A stretch of DNA of 64,000 nucleotides. Origin: Sipunculus nudus (taxonomy: Eukaryota > Annelida > Sipuncula > Golfingiida > Sipunculidae). The position numbers and the translations under genes are program-made. Positions 32,882-44,249 of this stretch are shown here, piece after piece (within the stretch, counting starts at the first letter, position 1; each line of letters begins with the position of its first letter). Location: assembly GCA_026874595.1 (NCBI GenBank), contig CM049318.1, positions 39,331,956 to 39,395,955 on the forward strand. Reading direction: 5' to 3'. The notes under the pieces were generated by a model. The model was not told the origin of the DNA. It saw only the letters and a list, made by a program, of their open reading frames with translations, and did not search any database.

Positions 32882-35292
32882 GTAATAAAAAAAAACATAG
32901 GCTCACAAAAATATGAAAGCAATCTAAGACCACATATGTATCTATACCAGGATCCTTATCAAACTTTTGTTTGTGTAGGAATTATCTGAGTGCATGCCCT
33001 GAGAAAGTCTCTCATGGTTCACCCTCTCAATAGTTGCCTCACAGGTCAGCTCTGCCCACCAGAACAAGGGCAAACCCTAATACCAGAGAATGACTCACTC
33101 CCAGGTCAATAAAAACAATTGACCTTACCACCACAGCCCATATGCTCCTCTCTTTTAACCTAATTATGATAATGAGCCCCCAAAATGCTCATACATAGAA
33201 GGCCTTCCATGTCCATGGTTGCGAGAGCTGTTTACAAGACAAAAGTGACGTCACAAAGGTTGATGACATATGACAGTGCATTGACTGAAATCATCAGCTG
33301 GAATTGCTATATCTCTGTTCTCCAGTCATGAATATGTTGCGGTTATTGTGAAGTGTCTTGCCATATTTTATATTGTTTTTCTTATATGAATTACGTGTCA
33401 GGTAAGCAGTAATTATTCCCTCGGTAGTCAGTGGAATGGCTCCTGCACCCTTAGACCTATAACTATTTATTGTGTCCCCTTGGATAAAAAAAATCCAGGA
33501 AAACATGCCTCAACAGGTACTGGTACAGACTACACATGTTTAATTTGAGAAAGTCCCCTAAATTATGCAAATTTGTGCTTATTGGGTGTTTGACTGTTTA
33601 CTTTGCCAATGGTGACTTGATTTGTTGCTTGCAACTGATCTGCTCATGATTATTCATTGAATCAATAAGCAGTTAAAGTCACTTAGAGTTCATGGATATG
33701 TCAGTTGACCCTATCTGTAGCAATGGAAAGAATTGTAGACACAAAAAACATTTAATTGTGACAAGATGAATTTTAATAGATTGTGTCCTCATCCTCCACA
33801 AAATTTCATCAGATTTGGTAAAGTTGCTAAAAGACAAACCGATTAAGTTGCTAAAAGACAAAACAGTAAATAATTCCACCAAGATGCAAAAAATGGAATA
33901 CCTTCTGATGAAGATACAAACATGAAACAAGGTCATGAAACACAACCCCTGCAGTATGCCTGCATGTTGTATAGTTTCTGCACCTTAGTTTAAATAAAGT
34001 AATGTCCACATTAATTCATACACTGTATTACTTCATACACTCTGTCTTTTCCAGAAAGATATTTTCTAAATAGTCTGTAATAAACAGTACATGCAAATGC
34101 TGGTGGAACATAAGGGAATTCCCCGTGATGAAATCTTGCATGAAAGAATTGTTCAAATTGCACCAGCAATGTTTTGTTTGATCCTTAGGCAGTTATATTA
34201 TGTACACTGTCTAGTTTTAGGTCTTTCTTTGATCAATTACCAATTGCACAACATATGGAAGAGAATACATAAAATATAAAAATCTTGCTTCTAGCCTTTA
34301 CAATAGTTAACATCCATCTTGGATAGGACATGGCCTTTTGGTTTAGATATTGGACTTCAAAATTGTGATGCCCATGTTTGATCCCTACTTAGGCTTAAAT
34401 GACAAGGCAATGTAGCTGGGTTCTGTGGTCTGTAGGTAATTCACAGGACTCAAACCCAGGAGGTTGTGAGTTCAAATCTCAGTGAGGAGCAGCGATAATT
34501 TCCTAAGTTGGTCCTCTCCCAGGGTAGGTTCTGTGCAGCATAATGTGAAGCTTTTGCCATACAGCCATGTATCAGTGACAAACAAATGTGGCTGTTGGGG
34601 TTACTTGGAGTTATGAATTGGTAATGGGGTAGATTTCACACCTAGACCAGTAACCATTATGCCTTGATGCACCATGCAGGACATAAAATAAAATAACAGG
34701 GTTACTGTCCTGTAACATAGTCCCAAACCAAAATGGAACTCTGCAGACATACATACTTAGGTTATTAATGATTTAGAAAAAAAATCAGCATTAAAAAAAT
34801 GAGGGGTTTGACTTTACCAAAAAGTGTAAAAAAAAAATAAAAATACATGCAATGTAACCTCTACAGAACTTCAGGGATTCACTTTAATATTACTGTAAAT
34901 TGCAATTAATGCAATTAATCCTGTACTTAATGACTGACTTTGGTTTGATATATCAGATGTTCCATGCATTGTTAGACATGGTGAAAGACAAGAGGGCATA
35001 TGGTTGAGATCAGGTCTCAGGTTTAGTATCACACCCTGCCACCAGATGTCAGCAGCAGAAAGCAAAAATTGATGAGAAGCAGATGCAGCAGTAAATGGTG
35101 TAAAAAGAGCTAACTGTAAAACCTGGTTGTGTTGTAGTTGAATATAGTATTGCTGAAAAATTTCAGTGCAGATGAGGTTGTACACAAGTTAGTTTCATTT
35201 AGTTATAATTGGAGAACAATTTGCATATATCTACAGCTTATATATTTGGCTTAACAAGCTTCCTGATACAAGGATCTTGATTTTCATTTCAG
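32882..35292 (+). other. MRL intron (2.4 kb)
   Basis: AT-rich intron containing SINE-like copy B. It ends with 'gattttcatttcag'. No extra exon recognised. Confidence 0.7.
34441..34756 (+). repeat. SINE-like dispersed repeat, copy B
   Basis: Collinear with copy A (21712-22015). It includes 'gagttcaaatctcag' (B-box-like), 'gtaggttctgtgcag', 'acatagtcccaaaccaaaat' and 'ctgcagacatacata'. About 90 bp upstream, another tRNA-like phrase ('catgtttgatcccta', about 34371) suggests a partly overlapping older SINE. Confidence 0.6.
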
Positions 35293-36579
35293 CATGGAAA
35301 GACCTTGCTAGAAAGCTACAACTCTGCAAAAGAGAGTGTTGAATTGTGGGACTACCAGGATTTTACTTCAGATCCAAGTAAACCAGCACCAGCTTCTGTG
35401 GCACCCAACGGAGTTCCCCCAGTGCTGAAGGCGAAACCTGCATGTAAACCAAACCCACCTAAGGTCAATTCTGCTACAGAACCTTCTCAGGCCGGCAAAG
35501 GTCCAGTTAGGTTCACTGAACCTCAACTGAAAGAAAAAGACATTAATGCTAACCAAAAGCCGCCATATGAGGAAGCAGAATCAAATTTTATCGCAGCCAA
35601 CCAGAGTGGAACTGCTTATATTCCAGTTAGTACTTCAACGCTGAAATATATCGGTGAACAACAGGGGACTGTTTCAAGGTCACCGAAAAATAAAGCAAAA
35701 CAGCAGCAGAAACAGGACACTTCTGAGTTGCCGCCGCCTCCTCCAGATCCTGTTTTAGATTTACCTAGTCCTGGTGGGGATTTCCCTCCGCCTCCAACTC
35801 CGAATACGCTAGAAGAAAATCTGAGAAACGGAGAGTCTCAGTCAGTGGAACACATTGAGAACAAACCAGAGCAAGCAGGAACGTTTTTTGCTGTTGTACA
35901 GGACAGCCCTGCTAAAACAGTCCAAGACCCCAAATCAGGAACTTTTTTCGCTGTCGTAGCAGGGGATAGTGACGGACGAGGGGGAGCACCTGTTAAAGTT
36001 CCGCCGCCACCCCCTCAAAGAAACATCATCCGAACACCAGTGATTCCACAAACTCCGCCACCTCCTGCACACATAATGTCTGACCGTGACCTCCCACCAC
36101 CCCCGCCCCCTCAATCCCAACCCCCACCACCCCAACCACCCCCTCCCCGTGCACCTGGTCCTCCTAGAACACCGGGGCAACCCCGCCCCCCTCCCCCTGT
36201 GCCCCAACGAGGCTTACCAATGCTGCCTGGAGGAAAAATTGCTGTGTTACCGGGGATACCGTTAAGAGGTGCTCGGCCTAAGGTAAAGCCAGCCCCCCCA
36301 AAACGTCATGCTGGAACTCGCCTGTCGACCCTGCAAAAAGGTAACCCAGCGTTTATGAACCATATTAACCAGGTTTTAGAGTGTAAACAGCATCACTCGC
36401 AGTCTCTGAAACAAGACCCGCGCAGGCCCTGGGCCCCAGGACAACAGATGCCTGATCACCTGGACTACCTCCCACCTCCACCACCAGAGCTCCTTGCTGG
36501 ACTCCCCCAACACCAACCTAAGCAGCCTCCCCTGCCTCCGAGACGCAACAATGAAACCCGCCTGAGTCAGCATCAGTGA
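35293..36579 (+). CDS. MRL gene, last coding exon: proline-rich tail and stop
   Basis: 428 codons plus TGA. It opens 'HGKTLLESYNSAKESVELWD', the family sequence following PH. The tail has one perfect Ena/VASP EVH1 ligand, FPPPP, at 35782-35796 preceded by Asp ('GGDFPPPPTPNTLEE'). Further proline runs ('DLPPPPPPQSQPPPPQPPPP', 'YLPPPPPELLAG') suit profilin, EVH1 or SH3 binding. A seven-residue motif, GTFFAVV, occurs twice 20 residues apart. The C-terminus ends in a basic/proline segment ('KQPPLPPRRNNE'), a class of SH3 ligand. No internal stop; the whole tail is one exon. Confidence 0.95.
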   Translation, partial: HGKTLLESYNSAKESVELWDYQDFTSDPSKPAPASVAPNGVPPVLKAKPACKPNPPKVNSATEPSQAGKGPVRFTEPQLKEKDINANQKPPYEEAESNFIAANQSGTAYIPVSTSTLKYIGEQQGTVSRSPKNKAKQQQKQDTSELPPPPPDPVLDLPSPGGDFPPPPTPNTLEENLRNGESQSVEHIENKPEQAGTFFAVVQDSPAKTVQDPKSGTFFAVVAGDSDGRGGAPVKVPPPPPQRNIIRTPVIPQTPPPPAHIMSDRDLPPPPPPQSQPPPPQPPPPRAPGPPRTPGQPRPPPPVPQRGLPMLPGGKIAVLPGIPLRGARPKVKPAPPKRHAGTRLSTLQKGNPAFMNHINQVLECKQHHSQSLKQDPRRPWAPGQQMPDHLDYLPPPPPELLAGLPQHQPKQPPLPPRRNNETRLSQHQ

Positions 36580-37142
36580 TGAGCAGAAGCCCAGGATGAA
36601 TGATGCTAAGAATGGTTTCCATCTATGCACTGTTTTGCATATTTTCTAGTCATCAGTCATACTCTGTTTTGGTGACTGAATTTTATCCTTGATTACAATA
36701 TCAGGAGGCGGCCTTTTCTCGTTAGTCTTTGCCTTCTGTGAAACTTGTGTAAAAATGTTTCATCAACTGTTGTGCATATACAAAATATTGAAAACAAGTA
36801 TATAAGGACATTACTTTTAAGTGGTCTGTTTCAATAACCTTTTCTAGGATACAGCATGAAAGCAGTTTTGATAGTTATTATATCATAATGGTTGCTATGG
36901 CATCAAGAATATCCATCATAACTATTTTAATATCATGATGGTTGCTATATTATCTTGAATATCCATGGTAACCATTATGTTATCATTATGATATTGAAGA
37001 TATCTTTAATGTTCAGAATAGCCATTATGACATGGAACTTGTTGCTATGGTATGTCAGTTACCATGGTAACAATAAAATATTTATAGGAATGATATAGTA
37101 ATCATTATTATGCAAAAATGTTTGTTTTATCTATGAAATAAA
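36580..37142 (+). other. MRL 3' untranslated region with repeats and poly(A) signals
   Basis: From the stop to AATAAA at 37137-37142, with an alternative AATAAA at 37072-37077. The middle (36865-37070) contains three or so imperfect copies of a unit around 'atcatgatggttgctat' and 'gaatatccatggtaacc', and a perfect palindrome 'gttaccatggtaac'. The real cleavage site is not known. Confidence 0.65.
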
Positions 37143-38460
37143 TCTGCTTCTTACATTCAGTTAAATTGACATCACTGGAATAGACCCCTTGAGCATTGGT
37201 TGTTGTATGATGATGAAGTTTTTAACGGAAGGCACTTACTTGGCAGCAGTTCTTTCCTTATTACACAAGTGTCTACGTATTGGACATTAACAAATAATAA
37301 TGTTTGGCTTGATCTGTATAAATTTTGGATTGTAAAGAGAATTAAGTGTTGATTATCTGTAATTGTTAAAGCCAAATGTGTCTTGTCCTTTGAAGTCTGT
37401 TTGTTAACTGTGTTGTTTATTGTGCAGGGGCTGAATTATAATTATGGTTTGTTACTTGCATAACCACTTAAAAAGAATGAAGCTCTTGTAATTATTGTCC
37501 AATGCATAATGTTAAACAATGTGATGTGTCAGATCCAACAGTTTTTATCCAAGATAAATCAATTCTTTTATTTACTTTTATTGATAAAAGTCAGAAAGGG
37601 AGGAGATGTTAGTATGTCATTGATGGGAAAAAATGTTCTTATGTTGGGAAATTGAATTGTTAGGTAAAATATGAAATGTTAACTTAGATAGAGCATGAAC
37701 TGTGATATAATGGTATTCACTTAATAGTTGCATTTGAAATCAAATTTTGACCAGAAGCTGTTCATTTATTACTTTCTCATATAGATTTTATTGTGAGGAT
37801 TGAATTTTCAGAAATAATCAGCTAATAATCTAACTGCCTCTAGATTAGACCTATAAACTGGGCCTCTGATTGCTTTATGTATTGACTCTGGTTTAAAAAG
37901 CACACAGAGCCCTGTTGGTTAATGAAGTTATATTTAACTACCCAAAAGGAACTAGCAGGTTCAGATCACATGTATGATGCAGAACAGTACTGTTAATATT
38001 TAATTTTAAAATCAGCAGGGGGGGGGGGCATATTATTTGTTCATAAATACAGTGACAGATATATGAGGTTAAACATTTTGACTTTGTACATAACTTAACT
38101 TGGGTTACAGAAAGGGAAATATATTCCTAATAGGGAAGTATATTCAAAACATGCTGTTTCTCACATAATTATATGAATAAATTTTTTTAATGTTCTTGGA
38201 TGAAATGGATATTTGAATGAAAGAATGAGTGCTTGTGGTAACAACAGCAACCTGTGAATAAGCTAGTTTTCAAAACAAAGATTATTTTGTTTTTATTTCG
38301 GAAATAAAAATGAAAAAAAAATAAAACGAGCATGGAACAAATCTTTAGTGCAGACTTTATGAGTGAGGGGGTTGATATTCTGATATATTTGCACAACAGG
38401 GTGTCTCGTGACCACTGAAAGGTCACACAACCTTTAACTTTTCAATGTGTGATGAACCAT
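37143..38460. other. Intergenic AT-rich stretch
   Basis: No gene seen. One G-run at 38020-38028. Short frames lack any recognisable feature. Confidence 0.6.
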
Positions 38461-38489
38461 ACTGATATTCGGAGAAAGACCCCTGTACC

Positions 38490-38960
38490 TGTAACATTAC
38501 TGGGAAACACCCCAGTTCCTGTAACATCACTGGTAATACCCCAAATACTGGTGACATCACTGGTAAACCCCAATACTGGTGACATCACTGGTAAACCCCA
38601 ATACTGGTGACATTACTGGTAAACCCCAATACTGGTGACATTACTGTAAATCTCAATACTGGTGACATCACTGGTAAACCCCAATACTGGTGACATCACT
38701 GGTAAACCTCAATACTGGTGACATCACTGGTAAGCCCCAATACTGGTGACATCACTGGTAAACCCCAATACTGGTGACATCACTAGTAAACCCCAATACT
38801 GGTGACATCACTGTAAATCTCAGAACTGGTGACATCACTGGTAAACCGCAATACTGGTGACATCTATGGTAAACCCCAATACTGGTAATATCACTGGTAA
38901 ACCCAAATACTGGTGACATCACTTATGAGCACCCAAGTATTAGTGGCATCACTGGCCCGA
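38490..38960. repeat. 28-bp minisatellite (aatactggtgacatcactggt...)
   Basis: About 16-17 copies of 'aatactggtgacatcactgg' plus taaacccc, with degenerate edge copies. The array is fairly homogeneous. Confidence 0.95.
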
Positions 38961-40348
38961 AACATACTGTATAACAGGGCAGAGAAGAAGGCACTTGCTG
39001 TACTGCCTCTTAATATCCTATTTGCCAATTTTCTGCCACTTGGTGTTTGATTTCATAACTATTCAGCAAACGGAAAAAAACCCTACATTAGTGGGTAGAA
39101 ACTCCACAAAAATCAACCTGAAGAATAAGACCAGCAATCTGAGTCCAATACACCTACCCACAATTTCCTACACATAATATGTGCATCATATAGTTAAGAA
39201 AAAATCTGAAATAATAGGTTGTTCATACATGAGGATATTAGAAAATTCATGATAATTTTTTAAGTAGGTTAACATTAGCAATTCAGTTCTTGTGGCAGCT
39301 GTATCAAACTTGACATGACAAATTTTGCAGATGACTGGAAAATTGTCATTACTGTTGAAATGCCACGTACTTAAATCTTTTTATGGTTAATTATTATGTT
39401 AAGGTGAATGTGGACTGGTTATGTATGGTTCAAATACAGACATAATGAAGCATTGCACAGTTACAAATAAAGAACCAGGGGTTCAGAATTGCAAACTTAC
39501 TTAGGATCGCACATTTATTGTATGAGACTGTGCATGGTTTTCTGTTTGATCTTCTGGCCAGGTATTTTAACAAGAAGGAATGATATAGTTGCCAATTTGT
39601 TCCTTAAACACATTTTTCCTCCAAAAAAAGCATATGACTTGTGTGAAAGTACCTGTCTGAGACTGTGAAAGGGCAAATTTAAACTGCTAAAGGGCAAAGG
39701 TCACCAACACCTTTCCTCTGTCTAACTGATGATCTGTTTTGTTTGGCTTAACTATGGCCCCAGATTAATAAATGCCAATGTTCTTATTAAGATGCTGAAC
39801 CTATTATAATCTCAGTTAATGCCCATTTATTAAAAGATCTCATTGATTTAACAAAAATGCAACTAAGTGGTGTATAGAATATTTGGACCAAGCTTTTCAA
39901 AAAGCAACATGGGTTAAAGAACATGTTTAAATGATTTTAAATGTCCAGTTCATTGCCAACATTTTTTGTTAGTAGTTATATTGATATGGGTGAAATTGAG
40001 CAGATAGGAGAGACATCTGGTGGTGATTTGGAACATTATTCTCCATTGTGCTGAATCCACTCCGCCTGAGTCATTTGTTATAGACACGTAGTAAACAGTT
40101 TGTTTAGTCTGTTGTTATGAACATAAAGCTAGTAGTAGCTTCATGTGTTTTGATGACCGTGCTAGTCATATCTTGTGATTAACCTTTCGACCTATGCAAA
40201 TTATATGACTACTTTTAACCTGATACTGGCTGTGGTAGATCTTGTAATGTGTATAGATGCAGGCATAAAGTGTAACTATGGCAACCTGTATATGTTGTGT
40301 ACTTGTTTATATTATGTGAGTGGTTACTCATTTAACTGTATGACTAAT

Positions 40349-40350
<2 letters not shown>
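38961..40350. other. Intergenic stretch without recognised genes
   Basis: AT-rich, with only short frames and no domains, RNA genes or clear repeats. Confidence 0.55.

Positions 40351-40352
<2 letters not shown>

Positions 40353-40395
<43 letters not shown>
40353..40395. repeat. (TA)n microsatellite
   Basis: About 21 TA dinucleotides. Confidence 0.97.
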
Positions 40396-40397
<2 letters not shown>

Positions 40398-40514
40398 AAT
40401 TGTTAACCGTTCAAGTCATTCAGTCACTGCCAAGTGATTTGTTAAAATTTTTATGAGCTAGCAATTAATAGTTAAAAAAGTAATAATTTTTAATATTAAT
40501 TAAGTCACAATGCA

Positions 40515-40524
40515 TCTCTCTCTC

Positions 40525-40568
<44 letters not shown>

Positions 40569-40666
40569 TTTTCTTTTTCCCTTTTATCTCCTACATTTCT
40601 TCTCTCTCTGTCTGTCTTTCTTTCTTTCTCTTTCTTTCTTTCTCTCTCTCTCTCTCTCTTTCTCTT

Positions 40667-40765
<99 letters not shown>
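40515..40765. repeat. Compound microsatellite: (CT)n, (CA)n, (CTTT/CT)n, (TA)n
   Basis: (CT) then (CA)15 at 40530-40560, mixed CT/CTTT to about 40722, and (TA)n to about 40762. The C-T strand bias is unbroken, so it could form H-DNA in vitro; that is inference only. Confidence 0.97.
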
Positions 40766-40844
40766 TAACAACATTCACCTGATGATCGGGTCGGATCCCG
40801 TAAAACAGACTGTAGTGAATTTACAGTATTGTTTTTCTTCGTTT

Positions 40845-40849
<5 letters not shown>

Positions 40850-40883
<34 letters not shown>
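40850..40883. repeat. (TA)n microsatellite
   Basis: About 16 TA dinucleotides following 'cgttttaca'. Confidence 0.95.
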
Positions 40884-40888
<5 letters not shown>

Positions 40889-41284
40889 AGTGGTTTTGTA
40901 TGTCAAAATGTGACTAATTAAACAACTTTTGGATTTGGTCAAATTAGTCTAGGTAGGTTTTGTACATTTTTAAACAGATATATATGATTAATGTTTCTAG
41001 GTTTACTGCTTTCTCAAAAGGTGCTTTAAGACAAAGTGCACACCTTTATTATATACACTTATTACCTGGTGGTGCTTCTTATTTGTTTATATATACTGTC
41101 ATGTGGGATTCATGAATAAATGTTTTCATGCTGCTACTGATTGGTTTGAAATTTATTATATATTAACAGTTATTTTGTACCTGAGATGTATGTATTGTTA
41201 ATGTTTGCTGCTGTATGAGACTAAATTTATATGGGGGCTCTATTTGGACACCGCCAGCAAACGTGGATACTTCGTGTTTATGCA

Positions 41285-41300
41285 TGTGAAAGGATACTAT
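41285..41300. repeat. Target-site duplication of LINE 1, left copy
   Basis: 'tgtgaaaggatactat' is repeated exactly at 43920-43935, on the other side of the LINE. Confidence 0.93.
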
Positions 41301-43919
41301 AATAATAATAATAATGATAATGAATATTTTATTCTGGTTTAAAGGCCTCCGACCCACAGAACCAATGAGAAGTACAACTGCACTTGTTTATATATATATG
41401 CAAACATTACATCAACAATATAATAAATATAAAAAATAAATGAATAAATAAATAAGAAATACAAAAAACTTGCATGCATTAGATTATGCGGAAACCTAGA
41501 TATTCAATGAAATATAGTGTATTATTAAAATAAATAACAATAATAATACTCATAATAATAATAATAACAATAAAAAGAATGACAAAAATAATGCAATGAT
41601 ACCATAATACACTTCGAAGAGCCTAATACAAATTGTACAAACGACAATACACATTAATACAAAATACATAATACAAATAAAAATGAGAAAAAACAAAACA
41701 AAAAAAAACAAAAACATACAGATAAAGAGAACTGATGTGATAGCAGCTCATTACACTTCACTAGATCCTTATACAAAAAATTGGAAATTAAGAAATAACA
41801 AGAATATGTGACAAAAATTAACACTTAATGCATACCATATACATGCAATAAAAAAAAAGAGTTTATACTCACAAAGAACTGTATTTATGAAAGTAATCGA
41901 CAAGTATATAAATATTTCTTATTTACACATGAAAAATTCATTTTAGGGCGAACAAATCATGACAGATTGAACATGTATCATAATATGATCATTTGTTTTG
42001 AAAATATTCATCTGTGAATTACTGGACATACAAACATATTGCATCCATTATTTGTATTCATATATTAGCCACCATTAAATAGAAACATAATCTATGATAG
42101 ATGTACATTCTTACATTTTAACGGTTCTACTCTCTTAACACACTGGTTTCACTGCATAAATGACTGATTGAACCGGGTGCCAGTTTATTTTCATTTATGC
42201 ACACGAGTAGGCATAAAGCTTAAGAAATAAATATATAAATACATATATATAGGAAGATACCATTATACTTTAAGGAGAGAACATTATACATAGTGTATCT
42301 TTAACATATTGGGTATAGTAATAGGTCCCTTTAATAAATTCCTTGGGCTAAATAGACTTTCCTTTTCTCAGTTGCCCAATAAATGTATAAGGCCAGACTG
42401 TTTATAACTTGTATGTTACTGCTGGACATCAGAAATGTAAAGTTATCCATACCAGCTCCTGTTATTTCATTTTCTATATATTTTCTCCTGATAATATTGT
42501 ATAATCCACATTCCATAATAAAATGATATTCATCTTCAACAATATTAAAACCTTTATTGAAACAATATGTGCATAACCGGTTCTCTCTAGGTATTTTATG
42601 TCTTCTCCCCATTTCCACTTCTAAATCATGTACTGAGCATCTGAACCTGGCCAGGTACAGTATGTTCCTTTTTTGGGGTATACATGTTAAGTATTTTTCT
42701 ATTTCCAACACTGATTTAAAATGCCCATATGTTTTGAGTCTCTTGTTATTAGTTATTTGTTGGTGCCATTCCTGTATACCAATGTCCCTTATTCTTTGTC
42801 TAAATTCTTGAATAAATTTATTACAATCACCTACATCCTGAAAAATCCACACATACCCAAACCCATATCTGTATAAAATTTCTTTCACCTTAGTTGCCCA
42901 GTTAATTCTTCCTGACGTGTCCATTTGATACAAACAATAATATGCTTGTTTGGGTAAACGTCCGTTTTGCATATATAATATTTTCACCCAGTACAATATT
43001 ACCTTTATTATACCCTTGAGCTTTAAGGGTAACCTGCCATATTCACCTAACACAGCAGGGTTAGGAGCCGCTGAATTTAAATGGAGTAAGCTTTTACAAA
43101 ATTTATTTTGTACCCTCTCTATTTCCTCACAGATATTCCACCCCCATATTTCACTTCCATAAAAGAGTACGGACTCCACCATCATATCAAACATATAAAA
43201 AAGTTGTTGTGGTGTAACATATTTGCATTTCAGCCAGTATCTTTTTATCATCCCAACTGCTTTCTGTGCCTGATTTACCTGGTATTTTTGTGTTTTGTTC
43301 CATTTTCCAAAACTTGTGTATATGGTCCCAAGGTATTTATAATGACTTGTTACCTGGATGTCATTTCCCATAAATTTCCACCTTTCATTATTTTTAACCC
43401 TGCCACCATTCCTAAATACCATGACTTTTGTTTTATTCAGATTGACTTTCATACCATACTTCAGACAGAATTTTTCTAGAGTTTCTATATGCCTTTGTAA
43501 CTGACCAACTGTATCGCCAAACAGCACTATATCATCTGCATACATTAATAAAGATAGGTTTGGCATTTCTTCTGATAAGAATATACCCCTATTGTTAGAT
43601 TGTTTAATTAGTAGATTGAGTTCATTCATAAACAAAGTAAATAATGTGGGGCTGATCATGCATCCTTGCCTTGTGCCAGTTTGACACTCAAAATATGGTG
43701 TTAATCCATTTTCTGTTAGAATGCATGAACTTAGTTTAGAATACATAGATTCAATAGTCATATAAAAGTTTCCAGAAATTCCGTTTTTTAACAATACATA
43801 TTTTAAAACATTGTGATTTATGATGTCAAAAGCCTTGGAAAAATCGACATACAATACATATACTCTTCCTTTTTGTCTGGAAATGTATTTTTGTATCACT
43901 GCCATGAGTGTGAACATAT
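41301..43919 (-). mobile_element. 5'-truncated non-LTR retrotransposon (LINE), CR1/I-like, with 16-bp target duplication
   Basis: Bounded by the duplication above. The 3' end (low coordinates) is an (ATT)n tail at 41301-41320, the style seen in I/CR1-type LINEs and not a poly(A). About 1 kb of 3' untranslated sequence precedes the coding part. The 5' end is cut inside the RT domain, as commonly happens when reverse transcription stops early. Exact flanks and an unbroken reading frame point to a fairly young insertion. Confidence 0.93.
42331..43919 (-). CDS. LINE reverse transcriptase, N-truncated, open to its natural C-terminus
   Basis: The frame begins within the RT palm: 'YVDFSKAFDIINHNVL' (motif A), 'GTRQGCMISPTLFTLFMNEL' (motif B) and 'LMYADDIVLFGDT' (catalytic YADD). 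It then has a thumb/connection region with 'LFYGSEIWGW', and a C-terminal zinc-type motif with 'CTYCFNKGFNIVEDEYHF'. The open frame actually extends to 43998, but the 26 codons before 43919 are host flank plus target duplication. Endonuclease and RT fingers are missing, so this copy cannot move by itself. Confidence 0.93.
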
Positions 43920-43935
43920 TGTGAAAGGATACTAT
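43920..43935. repeat. Target-site duplication of LINE 1, right copy
   Basis: An exact copy of 41285-41300, followed by a (GT)n run in host DNA. Confidence 0.93.
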
Positions 43936-44249
43936 GTGTGTTTGTGTGTGTGTGAGAGAGTGTATGTGTGTTACGCAACTGCTATCATCATTTAACATAG
44001 GTTTTAGATTAAAATTAAGGCAAATTTGACTTTCTGCATCAAAAGTTTACGGCGAAATTTACCGATTTTAGCTCCAACCGCTCGGACATTTTTTTTCAAT
44101 GTTAAAAATACGTGATGATGAGCTTTTATTAGTTTAACCAAACGATTCTTATATTATCGTGTTGGTCCCTGGTCATACAAATTTTTTTATCGCAAACGTG
44201 CAATGCATTTGGTTTGTAATATTCGGATACACGGTGAAGCTAGCATTCC

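Larger units (their letters stand above)
15681..37142 (+). other. MRL-family adaptor gene (MIG-10/RIAM/lamellipodin), partial gene model, eight coding exons
   Basis: Eight exons with GT/AG borders join in phase to about 919 codons: N-terminal acidic helices, coiled linker, Ras-association domain, PH domain, proline-rich tail and stop. Vertebrates have two members (APBB1IP/RIAM and RAPH1/lamellipodin) and nematodes one (mig-10); this is likely the single invertebrate orthologue. Family members recruit Ena/VASP and talin to the membrane downstream of Rap/Ras GTPases and phosphoinositides, driving lamellipodia and integrin activation. The start codon must lie in an upstream exon, because the first exon found begins one base into a codon and after a strong acceptor. 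The 3' end is set by poly(A) signals near 37072 and 37137. Introns reach 8.6 kb and hold many repeats. Confidence 0.93.

Noticed and set aside
38490-38960. Possible CRISPR array because of regular short repeats
   Set aside because: Units abut without unique spacers, and the host is an animal; it is a minisatellite.
40510-40782. Open frames of Ser/Leu or Arg/Glu repeats
   Set aside because: Translation of CT/CA/TA microsatellites.
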